The notes under the pieces are model-generated. The model worked only from the letters and a program-made list of their open reading frames with translations, did no database searches and had not been told where the DNA came from. The translations under genes were made by a program, and so were the position numbers. A stretch of DNA of 64,000 nt, taken from assembly GCF_016411825.1 (NCBI RefSeq), contig NZ_JAEKMH010000003.1, positions 1 through 64,000 of the forward strand, written 5' to 3'. Within the stretch, counting starts at the first letter, position 1, and every line of letters begins with the position of its first letter. This document shows, piece by piece, positions 16,601-24,211 of the stretch. The DNA comes from Devosia sediminis. Lineage in GTDB: Bacteria > Pseudomonadota > Alphaproteobacteria > Rhizobiales > Devosiaceae.

Positions 16601-16759
16601 GACGAGGCTCCGCGACAGGCAAGTAAGAGAGGTGTCCGCTTCTAGCCTAGGCGGCTTGCCTCTGTCGAGCCTTGCCGGCGCCAGAAGTGAAGCCGGCGGG
16701 CTTGACTCTTGGACATTGATGTTCGTTATTTGTTCTCACGATCAGTCTGGAGACCTGTC

Positions 16760-17122
16760 ATGAGTGAGATGCGCGACTATCACGGCCAATGCCATTGCGG
16801 CGCGGTGCGCTATACGGTGCGAACCGACCTGTCATCCATGGGCGACTGCAACTGCTCGCGCTGCCGGCGGCTGGGCTGGGTGATGCAGTCTGTGCCCTCG
16901 GACGCCTTCACCCTCCATTCGGGCGAAGAGCAGCTCTCGATCTACCATTTCAACACCGAAATGATCGACCACCTGTTCTGCACCCATTGCGGCATCGAAT
17001 CCTTCGCCCGCGGCAGCGACGGCAAGGGCAATGAGATGGTCATGGTTAACGTCAATTGCCTCGATGGAGCCCCGGCGGTCGACCGCAGCGCCATCCAGCA
17101 CTGGGACGGTGCAAACTTCTGA
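16760..17122 (+). CDS. GFA family zinc-binding protein
   Basis: A small protein of 120 residues with the GFA (glutathione-dependent formaldehyde-activating enzyme-like) fold. The zinc ligands are visible as CHCG near residues 10-13, CNCSRC near 31-36 and CTHCG near 75-79. The ATG at 16760 lies after GGAGACCTGTC. Family members bind zinc, and some were proposed to help formaldehyde condense with glutathione, but most have no known role. It is followed by tRNA-Leu with its own promoter. Confidence 0.9.
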   Translation: MSEMRDYHGQCHCGAVRYTVRTDLSSMGDCNCSRCRRLGWVMQSVPSDAFTLHSGEEQLSIYHFNTEMIDHLFCTHCGIESFARGSDGKGNEMVMVNVNCLDGAPAVDRSAIQHWDGANF

Positions 17123-17141
17123 CTTTGTATGTGAAAGCCCG

Positions 17142-17170
17142 TTGACATCGCTTCGGCTGGGCCCTAGACA
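17142..17170 (+). promoter_or_regulatory. Promoter of tRNA-Leu
   Basis: A perfect TTGACA (17142-17147) is spaced 17 bases from TAGACA (17165-17170), about ten bases before the tRNA. The -10 is weak. The spacing and distance fit a stable-RNA promoter. Confidence 0.6.
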
Positions 17171-17180
17171 CACCGCCGTC

Positions 17181-17265
17181 GCCCAGATGGCGGAATTGGT
17201 AGACGCGCACGGTTCAGGTCCGTGTGCCGCAAGGCGTGAAGGTTCGAGTCCTTTTCTGGGCACCA
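17181..17265 (+). tRNA. tRNA-Leu (CAG anticodon)
   Basis: An 85-base class II tRNA. The acceptor arms GCCCAGA and TCTGGGC pair fully and are followed by encoded ACCA. The anticodon stem CACGG/CCGTG closes a loop TTCAGGT, giving anticodon CAG. The T arm contains GGTTCGAGTCC, and a long variable arm is present as expected for leucine tRNAs. Confidence 0.96.
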
Positions 17266-17272
17266 ATTTCTC

Positions 17273-17306
17273 AAAACCCCGATTGCAGCAATGCAATCGG
17301 GGTTTT
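17273..17306. terminator. Terminator after tRNA-Leu
   Basis: A 15-base-pair stem (arms AAAACCCCGATTGCA and its complement, loop GCAA) ends in TTTT. It terminates the tRNA transcript and can also serve the converging VOC gene. Confidence 0.9.
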
Positions 17307-17324
17307 GCTTTTGGGGGCCGGTCG

Positions 17325-17699
17325 TCAGCCCTGGCACACGCAGAAATTGTTGCCCTCGGGATCGTTGAGGACGACATACCCATCGCCATTCCGCACCCGT
17401 GTGGCGCCGAGGGCGAGGAGCCTCGTCACCTCGGCTTCGATATCGGGCGCGGCAATGTCGAGATGGACGCGGTTGCGCTCGGGGCGGGGACCTGTGCGCA
17501 GATGGATGCAGATTCGCGTGCCCGGCCCCTCGAGCATGACGCTGGTATCGGTCTCGGGCGTAAGGCCCAGCGCCGCCAGCCGGGCGATTTCGGCATCGTC
17601 ATAGGGCAGAATGGCATAGTCGTCGATCGCTGCCGCCCAGAAGCGGGCGAGGCCGGCCGGGTGATCGGCGTCGACGACGATTTCAACCAGGCGTCCCAT
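17325..17699 (-). CDS. VOC family protein (glyoxalase/bleomycin-resistance fold)
   Basis: A 124-residue single VOC domain (glyoxalase I/extradiol dioxygenase superfamily) with paired beta-alpha-beta-beta-beta units. It has the N-terminal VEIVVDADHPAGLARFWAAAI and the C-terminal VLNDPEGNNFCVCQG, where the Glu near the end is the usual metal ligand position. HLDIAAPDIEAEV is the second-module opening. The start at 17699 is preferred since GGAG lies just upstream, inside the earlier in-frame ATG at 17711. The substrate is not predictable. It stands alone between tRNA-Leu and lnt. Confidence 0.85.
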   Translation of the reverse strand: MGRLVEIVVDADHPAGLARFWAAAIDDYAILPYDDAEIARLAALGLTPETDTSVMLEGPGTRICIHLRTGPRPERNRVHLDIAAPDIEAEVTRLLALGATRVRNGDGYVVLNDPEGNNFCVCQG

Positions 17700-17716
17700 T
17701 CGCTTCTCCATGCTGA

Positions 17717-19336
17717 TCAGTTCGGCAGGCGCCGACGGGTGCGGCGCGAGGCGACGAAGCCGGCGAGAATTCCGGCAACCACGGCGATCAGGAAGGGCCA
17801 GTGGCGGACCGACTGGAACACCGTCGATTCGAGCTTGTAGTGCGGCCTGACATCGAGTGCCGCCATTTCTCCCGGCGCCAGCCTTTCGGTGATGCGGCCC
17901 AGCGGGTCGGTGGCAAAGGTGAGGCCGGTATTGGCGGCACGGACGAGGCTCATGCCTTCCTCGACGGCGCGGATGCGGGCGTGGTGGGCGTGCTGGGCCG
18001 GGCCGATGGAATTGTCGAACCAGGCATCATTGGTCAGATTGAGCAGGAATTGCGCGCCCTGCACATCGCCCAGTTGCCCCGAAAAGATGATCTCGTAGCA
18101 GATCAGCACCAGCGGCGCCGGCGCGGCGGGCAGGCTCATCAGCCGCCGGCGGGCCTCTCCCTGCGACCACCCTTCGGCGCCAGGCACGAACTGGGTAATG
18201 CCCAGCCGGGCGAAGAAGTCGGCAAAAGGCAGGTACTCGCCAAAGGGCACCAGATGCGCCTTGTCATAGCTGGCAATGACCTCGCCCTCGCTGTTGATGG
18301 CGACCACGGAATTATAGGGCGGTCGCGCCGTGGCTTCGGCATTGCCCAGCTCATAGGGGCGGCGCGGCACGCCGGCGAGGAGCGTGGTCTGTTCGGGCAG
18401 GAGGCGGGCGATCCGGGCCAGGGCCTCGGGATAGGTTTCGAGGAAGAAGGGCAGGCTCGATTCGGGCCAGACCAGGTGGGTGATATCGGCGAGACCCTGG
18501 TCATTGGGGTTCATCCGCATGTCCGAGAGCATCAGCAGCCGGTCGACCAGCGCCACCGGATCGACATTGCCAAAATCGGCATGCTCGAGCACCAAGGGCT
18601 GCACGAGGCGCAGGGTCATGTCCTGCCGCTCGGTCGCCTGCATGCCGCTCAAGCGGTTCCAGCCATAACCGAGCTGGGCAGCGATGACGAGGAGGGCGAG
18701 AAAGACCGGCGCCAGGCGCTGGCTCAACGGCCGCTGGTCGGCAGGCCAGACCAGAGCCGGCGTCACGGCGAGGAGCGGCGCGAGGAAGGTGAGGCCATAA
18801 ACGCCGATCACCGAGCTCAATTGCATCATCTCGTCGGTGCCGGTGAGGCTGTAGCCGAGGAGGTCGAAGGGGAAGCCCGTCAGCACATGGCCGCGCGCGA
18901 ATTCGGCCGCCGCCAGCCAGGCAGCGAGATTGAGAATGCGCACCCAGCCATGGCTCCAGCTCAGATGCGCAAAGGCGCTGGCAAGGCCCCAGAACACGGC
19001 AATCAGCGCTGCGAGAAACAGGATGGCGGGCGGCATGGCCGCCAGCACCCAGCCGCCATCGACGAAAAAGGCCGCGCCCAGCCAGTGGAAGGCGACGAGA
19101 AAGTACCCGAGCCCAAAGGCGAAACCGATGGAAAAGGCCGGTCCGAACAGACGCCGCCAGCCTGGCAGGCGCTCGGCGCCATCGAGCGCCCAGACCCAGA
19201 TCGGCATGGCCAGAAACAGGGCCGGCAGGATGAAGAACGGCGGCACCGACAGGCCAGCCAGCGCTCCGGCCACCAGCAGCAGCAGGAAGCGGCGCCAGCC
19301 ATGGCTCAGCATGGCGGTTTCAGCCAGCCAGGTCAT
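17717..19336 (-). CDS. lnt: Apolipoprotein N-acyltransferase
   Basis: A 539-residue inner-membrane enzyme that adds the third acyl chain to the N-terminal cysteine of lipoproteins, on the periplasmic side. Six or so membrane helices occupy residues 15-225 and the nitrilase-like domain follows. The catalytic triad is visible as Glu292 (WPESS), Lys359 (YDKAHLVPFGE) and Cys413 (LICYEIIF). A last helix lies near the C-terminus. No clear ribosome-binding site precedes either the ATG at 19336 or an in-frame ATG at 19312, so the start is uncertain by eight codons. It is divergent from tsaB; in many relatives lnt instead follows corC on the same strand. Confidence 0.94.
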   Translation of the reverse strand: MTWLAETAMLSHGWRRFLLLLVAGALAGLSVPPFFILPALFLAMPIWVWALDGAERLPGWRRLFGPAFSIGFAFGLGYFLVAFHWLGAAFFVDGGWVLAAMPPAILFLAALIAVFWGLASAFAHLSWSHGWVRILNLAAWLAAAEFARGHVLTGFPFDLLGYSLTGTDEMMQLSSVIGVYGLTFLAPLLAVTPALVWPADQRPLSQRLAPVFLALLVIAAQLGYGWNRLSGMQATERQDMTLRLVQPLVLEHADFGNVDPVALVDRLLMLSDMRMNPNDQGLADITHLVWPESSLPFFLETYPEALARIARLLPEQTTLLAGVPRRPYELGNAEATARPPYNSVVAINSEGEVIASYDKAHLVPFGEYLPFADFFARLGITQFVPGAEGWSQGEARRRLMSLPAAPAPLVLICYEIIFSGQLGDVQGAQFLLNLTNDAWFDNSIGPAQHAHHARIRAVEEGMSLVRAANTGLTFATDPLGRITERLAPGEMAALDVRPHYKLESTVFQSVRHWPFLIAVVAGILAGFVASRRTRRRLPN

Positions 19337-19477
19337 TGGCGCAGGGAGGGCGAATCAATGGACATGCGGGCAAGGTGGTCGCGCCCCGCTGGGGCGTCAA
19401 GGCAAGGTTTCGCGGTGGACTTCACGGTGCCGTGGCGCTACTTGCCAAGGAAGCGCCCGCTGCGGGCGGGAGCCCAG

Positions 19478-20092
19478 ATGACGACCTTGCCGATCACCCT
19501 TGCCATCGACACTGCCGCGCCGCGCCTCAACCTGGCGCTGCTGCGCGCCGATGGTGGCGTGGACGTCCTGGTCGAGGATATCGCCAAGGGCCATGCCGAA
19601 ATCCTCTTTGACCGGATCGGTACGCTGTTGGAGCGCAATGGCCTCGGCTATGTCGATGTCGAACGAGTGGCGGTGACCACGGGGCCGGGCTCGTTCACCG
19701 GGCTCCGCATCGGCCTTTCGGCGGCCCGCGGCTTGGGCGTGGCGCGGAACATCCCGGTCCTGGGCATTCCGAGCCTCCTGGCCGTATCGCTGGGCGCCGC
19801 GACCGGACCGGTTGCCGTGCTGATCGATGCCCGCCGCGACGAGGCCTATTTCGAGCTCTTTCCTGCGCCGGGCGTCGTCGGCGAGGGGCCGATGCTGGTC
19901 GGCATGACCAGCGCGCGCGAAAAAATTCCGGAGGGCGTCGTCCTCATCGAATCGCCCTTTGTCGATATCGGTGCCATGGCCCGCTTTGCCGCAGCGGCCG
20001 ATCCGCAGCGCTTTCCCCCCCACGCCTCCTATGTGCGCGACGCCGATGCCAAGCCACAGGATGCGGCGCGCATCCCGAGGCGCGTGCCATGA
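19478..20092 (+). CDS. tsaB: tRNA threonylcarbamoyladenosine biosynthesis protein TsaB
   Basis: A 204-residue ASKHA-fold protein that partners TsaD in making t6A37 in tRNAs reading ANN codons. Family marks are LAIDTAAPRLNLAL near the N-terminus and VTTGPGSFTGLRIGLSAARGL near residues 65-85. The long open frame upstream of 19478 is antisense to lnt and is not part of the gene; GGGAG six bases before the ATG supports this start. It overlaps rimI by four bases (ATGA) and begins the tsaB-rimI-mur-plsC cluster. Confidence 0.94.
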   Translation: MTTLPITLAIDTAAPRLNLALLRADGGVDVLVEDIAKGHAEILFDRIGTLLERNGLGYVDVERVAVTTGPGSFTGLRIGLSAARGLGVARNIPVLGIPSLLAVSLGAATGPVAVLIDARRDEAYFELFPAPGVVGEGPMLVGMTSAREKIPEGVVLIESPFVDIGAMARFAAAADPQRFPPHASYVRDADAKPQDAARIPRRVP

Positions 20093-20568
20093 TCAAGCTC
20101 TGGATGGCGCCGGGCGGCCTCCATGTCGAGCCGGCCGAGACGCGCGACGCCAAGGAGCTGGCGCGCATCCATGCCCAGAGCTTTTTCCGGGGCTGGCCGG
20201 CCGCCGATTTCGTCAGCTTTGTCGAGGATCGCAACACGCCCGCCTATGTGGCCTGCGACGCCAGGCGCCGCATTGCCGGCTTCGCGCTGATCCGCACCGT
20301 GGCCGATGAGGCCGAACTCCTCACCATTGCCGTCGATCCGCGCTGGCGCGGCAAGGGCGTCGGTCGGGCGCTGATGAATGCGGTCTTTGCCGATCTCATG
20401 ATGTCGCCGGCCCGGCGCATGTTCCTCGAGGTCGACGAACAGAACCACGCGGCCATCCACCTTTACCAGCGCCTGGGCTTTGCCACGATCTCGTCGCGCA
20501 AGGGCTATTATCCGCGCCCCGATGGCAGCGCCGCCACGGCGCTTGTCATGGCGCGCGATCTTGGTTAA
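20089..20568 (+). CDS. rimI: Ribosomal protein S18-alanine N-acetyltransferase RimI-like
   Basis: A 159-residue GNAT acetyltransferase. The acetyl-CoA loop motif RWRGKGVGRALM (about residues 85-96) and the following LEVDEQNHAAIHLYQRLGF are typical of RimI. RimI acetylates the N-terminal alanine of S18 and possibly other proteins. Its position directly after tsaB, with a four-base overlap, matches the common bacterial tsaB-rimI pairing. The opening IKLWMAPGGLHVEPAETRDAKEL fits alphaproteobacterial members. Confidence 0.9.
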   Translation: MIKLWMAPGGLHVEPAETRDAKELARIHAQSFFRGWPAADFVSFVEDRNTPAYVACDARRRIAGFALIRTVADEAELLTIAVDPRWRGKGVGRALMNAVFADLMMSPARRMFLEVDEQNHAAIHLYQRLGFATISSRKGYYPRPDGSAATALVMARDLG

Positions 20569-20604
20569 CCCGGTCGGCATGCAGCCAGGACAGGAGGCGA
20601 CGGC

Positions 20605-21057
20605 GTGAACAGACATCCTTCCGATCCGACGCTCGAAGAGGCCTGCGTGGCGCGCGGCATGCGCATGACCGACCAGCGCCGCACCATTGCCCGGGTCATC
20701 GAGGAAGCGTCCGACCACCCGGACGTGGAAGAGCTCTATCGCCGCGCCTCGGCGCTCGATCCGCGCATTTCCCTGTCCACCGTCTATCGCACAGTCAATC
20801 TCTTTGAAGAGGCGGGGCTGGTCACCAAGCACGATTTCAAGGACGGTCGCGCCCGTTTCGAGCTGATCCCCGACGAGCACCACGATCATCTGATCGATAT
20901 CCGCTCGGGCACGGTGATCGAGTTCCGCAACGAGGAGATCGAGGCCATTCAGGAAGTCATCGCCAAGCGCCTCGGCTACAAGCTGGTCGATCACCGGCTC
21001 GAACTCTATGCGGTGCCGCTCAGCGACAAGGCCAAGAAGGACGTGCCGACCAAATGA
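20605..21057 (+). CDS. mur: Fur family regulator, Mur-like (manganese/iron-responsive)
   Basis: A 150-residue Fur-family repressor starting at a GTG with AGGAGGCGACG upstream. The DNA-binding domain contains RMTDQRRTIARVIEEASDHPDVEELYRRA and ISLSTVYRTVNLFEEAG, and the metal region has the HHDHLID motif. Only one cysteine (Cys14) is present, so the structural CxxC zinc sites of classical Fur are missing. Rhizobial Mur proteins, which control manganese uptake, also lack them and look very similar from memory. The gene is part of the tsaB cluster and overlaps plsC by four bases. True specificity, Mn versus Fe, is inferred. Confidence 0.88.
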   Translation: MNRHPSDPTLEEACVARGMRMTDQRRTIARVIEEASDHPDVEELYRRASALDPRISLSTVYRTVNLFEEAGLVTKHDFKDGRARFELIPDEHHDHLIDIRSGTVIEFRNEEIEAIQEVIAKRLGYKLVDHRLELYAVPLSDKAKKDVPTK

Positions 21058-21869
21058 TCTTCAGGATCCTGTTTTTCCTGGTTGTCTTCATTCCCTTCAT
21101 GCTGGTGGTGATCCCGCTCCAGGCGCTCATCCTGCTGCTGCGCCTTCCAGGCTGGAATGTGCTGCCGCGTCTTTTCCACCGCGTCGGCTGCGTCTTCCTG
21201 GGGCTCAGGGTCACGGTGATCGGTCAGCCATCCACCGGAAGGCCCACGCTCCTCGTCTCCAACCACGTGTCCTGGACCGATATCGTCGCCATCGGTTCGG
21301 TGGCCGACGTGACCTTCGTGGCCAAGCGCGAAGTGGGCAAGTGGCCCTTCGTGGGCATGATGGCCGACCTGCAGCGCACCATCTATGTCGACCGCACGCG
21401 GCGCTCCGATGCCGGCCGCACCGCCGAGGCCATGGGCCGCCACATGGCCGGCAACAATGCCGTGCTGCTGTTTGCCGAGGGCCAGTCCGATATCGGCACC
21501 CATGTCCTGCCCTTCCGCTCGGCGCTGATCGGGGCGGCGCAGCACGCCATGATCGAGGCCGGGGCCGGCGACGTGCTGATCCAGCCGCTCACCATCGCCT
21601 ATACCAGGCTCCAGGGCCTGCCGGTCAGCCGCAACGAGCGCTCGCTGATCGCCTGGATCAAGTCCAAGTCGGTCAAGCAGAACGTGCTCGAAATTCTCTC
21701 CGGCCCGGTCAAGGATATCACCGTGGCCTTTGGCACGCCCATGTCGCTCAGCGCCCGGGACGATCGCAAGGCCGTCAGCAAGGCCGCCGAAAACCAGGTG
21801 CGCGCCATGCTGGTGGCGCTCAACCGCGGCGGCGCTTTGCCGCTCGCCGGCGAATCCTCGCAAGTTTAG
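21054..21869 (+). CDS. plsC: 1-acyl-sn-glycerol-3-phosphate acyltransferase
   Basis: A 271-residue membrane-associated PlsC-type acyltransferase that makes phosphatidic acid from lysophosphatidic acid. Two hydrophobic stretches occupy residues 2-30. The catalytic HX4D motif is His71-Asp76 in SNHVSWTD, and the acyl-acceptor block reads LLFAEGQSDIG, where the more usual EGTR is EGQS. LQRTIYVDR is the third motif. It is translationally coupled to mur by a four-base overlap, an arrangement conserved in Hyphomicrobiales. In relatives miaB, phoH, ybeY, corC and lnt usually follow; they do not here. Confidence 0.92.
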   Translation: MIFRILFFLVVFIPFMLVVIPLQALILLLRLPGWNVLPRLFHRVGCVFLGLRVTVIGQPSTGRPTLLVSNHVSWTDIVAIGSVADVTFVAKREVGKWPFVGMMADLQRTIYVDRTRRSDAGRTAEAMGRHMAGNNAVLLFAEGQSDIGTHVLPFRSALIGAAQHAMIEAGAGDVLIQPLTIAYTRLQGLPVSRNERSLIAWIKSKSVKQNVLEILSGPVKDITVAFGTPMSLSARDDRKAVSKAAENQVRAMLVALNRGGALPLAGESSQV

Positions 21870-21953
21870 CAGTTAAGCCTAACAGGCGATCCGGCTTCCC
21901 CGGTTAACCTCCCGTTAGCTATGACAGCCTCCGGATAAGTACGGAGACGGTCC

Positions 21954-22199
21954 ATGGTCTGGGAACTGGTGGCGATCTGGGCGATCGTGGGCGCGACGTT
22001 TTGGTGGTTCCTGCGCGACGAGCGCCGCCGCCTCGGCCTTGATCGCCTCGCCGAGCAGGCCCGGGTTTTTGCCACCGGCCCGCAATGGCGCCATGGCGCC
22101 CCGCCGCTCCGGCGCGAACCGTCCGAACCGGCGTCGCGTGATCTTACCGACGTACAGCGCCGCTTTCTGGAAGAATTGCGCCGTCAGCGGCAGCGATAG
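21954..22199 (+). CDS. Small membrane-anchored hypothetical protein
   Basis: An 81-residue protein not recognised as a named family. Residues 1-18 (MVWELVAIWAIVGATFWW) form one membrane helix with a short periplasmic N-terminus. The rest is strongly basic and arginine-rich (RDERRRLGLDRL, ending RRQRQR), so it is probably a cytoplasmic tail. ACGGAGA is suitably spaced from the ATG. Third-position GC matches neighbouring genes, supporting real coding. Confidence 0.6.
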   Translation: MVWELVAIWAIVGATFWWFLRDERRRLGLDRLAEQARVFATGPQWRHGAPPLRREPSEPASRDLTDVQRRFLEELRRQRQR

Positions 22200-22202
22200 G
22201 GG

Positions 22203-22460
22203 CTAGCCCGCCACCGGGCCCATATGCTGCTTGAGGCGGCCCACGATATCGGCCGCCTTGACCATCAGGCCGAGCTCGATGTCCTCGTCGCTCATGCCGG
22301 CGCTGATATCCATCCATACCGGCACCATGATTTCATGGCGGATTTCCTGCCCGCCGATGGTTTCGGTCAGTACGGCTTTGACCTTGCCGGTCATACGCTC
22401 CGAAAGTGTGGGATGGGGCTGGCGTTCGGCCAGGGCGATGTCGATCAATTCAAGGCTCAT
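22203..22460 (-). CDS. Small hypothetical protein
   Basis: An 85-residue acidic soluble protein, not recognised. It reads like a compact mixed alpha/beta fold with a central KVKAVLTETIGGQEIRHEIMVPVWMDIS strand region and a C-terminal helix AADIVGRLKQHM. There is no signal peptide or membrane helix. CCGGAG lies upstream of the ATG. It converges with the small membrane protein gene, three bases apart. Codon use resembles the neighbours, so it is likely a real gene. Confidence 0.6.
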   Translation of the reverse strand: MSLELIDIALAERQPHPTLSERMTGKVKAVLTETIGGQEIRHEIMVPVWMDISAGMSDEDIELGLMVKAADIVGRLKQHMGPVAG

Positions 22461-22610
22461 AACTGGCTCCGGAGAGCCCCCATGGCCAGACTGAGCCCTG
22501 GTGGTTCACCGAGTCTTAACGTGGCCATCCCCTCAGGGTTTCTCCACAGGGGCAGCGAAACTACGATTGTTGCCGATTGGCATCAGAAGCCGGCGGCGGG
22601 CGGAAGGGCG

Positions 22611-23918
22611 CTAGACACGCACGGCGTGTTCGACGCGGCCCAGGTCACCAAAGACCCGTAGATAGCGCGCGATCTCTGATTTGTCACCCGTGGCCTTGGC
22701 GGGATTGTCCGAAAGCTTGACCGCCGGCCGCCCATTGGCCTCGCTCACCTTGGCGACGATGGAAATCGGCTTGAGGCCCGGATTTGGCGCCGGGGCGCAA
22801 TCCTCAAAATCATTGGTGAGATTGGTGCCCCAGCCAAAGCTCATGCGCACCTTGCCGTCAAAATGGAGGTACGCTTCCTCGATCATGTCGACGTCGAGCC
22901 CGTCCGAAAAGATCAGCAGTTTTTCGCGCGGGTCGCGGCCGCGGCTTTTCCAGAAGTCGATGATCTTCTCGCCGCCCTCAATGGCCGGGGCGCTGTCGGG
23001 ACGGAAACCGGTCCAGTCGGCCACCCAGTCGGGCGCATCGCGCAGGAACGCGTCGGTGCCGAAGGCGTCGGGCAGGACGATGAGCAGGTTGCCCCCGTAA
23101 TAGCTCTTCCAGTCCTGCAGCACGCGGTAGGGGGCCTCGCGCAATTCCTCGTCGGACCGGGCCAGCGCCGCCAGCACCATGGGCAGCTCATGCGCATTGG
23201 TCCCCAGCGCCTCGAGATCGTTGTCCATGGCCAGCTTCACATTGGACGTGCCGGTGAGGTTGGCGCCGATGCCTTCCTTGAGCGCCTCGACGCACCAGCG
23301 CTGCCAGAGGAAGGAGTGGCGGCGGCGGGTGCCGAAATCGGAAATTTTCAGCTCCGGCAGCTTCTGCAGCCGCTCGACCTTTTCCCACATCTTGGCCTTG
23401 GCGCGGGCATAGAGCACGTCCAGCGTGAACGGCCCATAGGCCTTCATCGCCGCGCGCGAGCGCAACTCGTTGATGATGGCCAGCGCCGGGATTTCCCACA
23501 TCGTGGTCTCGACCCAGAGGCCCGGAAATTCCAGTACAAACTGGCCGTCGCGCTTCTCGAGGCGATAATCCGGGAGCTGAAAGTTTTCCAGCCAGCGCAG
23601 GAAGCCGGGCTGAAAAATCTGCTTGGAGCCGTAGAAGGTATTGCCCGCCAGCCAGATCATCTCTTTTTTCGAAAAGCGCAGCGTGCGGCAATGGTCGAGC
23701 TGGGCGCGCAGCTCGTCGATGTCGATCTCGTCGGCCAGGCGCACCGAGGTGGTGCGGTTGATGAGGCTGAAGGTGGCGTCGACCTTGGGATAGAGCCCCC
23801 AGATCATCTGCAGCATCAGCAGCTTGTAGAAGTCCGTGTCGAGCAGGCTGCGGATGATCGGATCGAGCTTGAACGTGTGGTTGTAAACCCGCCGGGCAAT
23901 ATCGGTATAGGTGGCCAT
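22611..23918 (-). CDS. pncB: Nicotinate phosphoribosyltransferase
   Basis: A 435-residue enzyme that couples nicotinate to PRPP, with ATP, to salvage NAD. The N-terminal [16 protein letters not shown] is the family signature. Further marks are [14 protein letters not shown] (phosphate-binding), a [11 protein letters not shown] block and the late [11 protein letters not shown] with [12 protein letters not shown]. The ATG at 23918 gives the normal N-terminus; the frame extends upstream without support. It is monocistronic and its upstream gap holds a perfect 25-base palindrome. Confidence 0.95.
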   Translation of the reverse strand: MATYTDIARRVYNHTFKLDPIIRSLLDTDFYKLLMLQMIWGLYPKVDATFSLINRTTSVRLADEIDIDELRAQLDHCRTLRFSKKEMIWLAGNTFYGSKQIFQPGFLRWLENFQLPDYRLEKRDGQFVLEFPGLWVETTMWEIPALAIINELRSRAAMKAYGPFTLDVLYARAKAKMWEKVERLQKLPELKISDFGTRRRHSFLWQRWCVEALKEGIGANLTGTSNVKLAMDNDLEALGTNAHELPMVLAALARSDEELREAPYRVLQDWKSYYGGNLLIVLPDAFGTDAFLRDAPDWVADWTGFRPDSAPAIEGGEKIIDFWKSRGRDPREKLLIFSDGLDVDMIEEAYLHFDGKVRMSFGWGTNLTNDFEDCAPAPNPGLKPISIVAKVSEANGRPAVKLSDNPAKATGDKSEIARYLRVFGDLGRVEHAVRV

Positions 23919-23992
23919 GAAAGTCCCCAAAGCGCGGTGGCTTTGTAGCGCGGCCGACCGCCCGATGGAAAGCTCCGAGCCGTGCCGAGGGC

Positions 23993-24017
23993 AAATTCGC
24001 TCCAGTGGAGCGAATTT
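23993..24017. repeat. Perfect 25-base palindrome (copy 2 of the CGCTCCA element)
   Basis: Twelve-base arms AAATTCGCTCCA and its reverse complement flank a central G, 75 bases before pncB. The inner 15 bases recur at 3380-3394. It may be a dispersed repeat, but its placement in the pncB upstream region leaves a regulatory role open. Confidence 0.65.
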
Positions 24018-24106
24018 AGGCGAGGAGGCCATGAGCGCTCAGCGCGAATGGCTTGCGGACAAAGGGTTCGGTGCGAGACTGGGGCAGGTGGTCGCCACCC
24101 CACAAT

Positions 24107-24195
24107 GCCGTCCTCGGACTTGATCCGAGGACCAGTCAGGACGCCCGCAGGCCTTGCGGCTGGCCCTCGGGTCGCGCCCGAGGGCGGCCTGGTGG
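24107..24195. repeat. Intergenic palindromic repeat, CTCGGACTTGATCCGAG type
   Basis: CCTCGGACTTGATCCGAGG is followed by a second palindrome around GCCCTCGGGTCGCGCCCGAGGGC. It resembles family B in its stem-CTTGA-stem layout but has a different stem. It lies between the converging upstream ends of pncB and the YcaQ-like gene. Confidence 0.7.
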
Positions 24196-24211
24196 TTGGG
24201 CATGCTGATTG

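Noticed and set aside
17801-19477. Open frame extending tsaB far upstream through the lnt region
   Set aside because: The region is antisense to lnt with its intact catalytic triad. TsaB homology begins only at 19478, where a ribosome-binding site is present.
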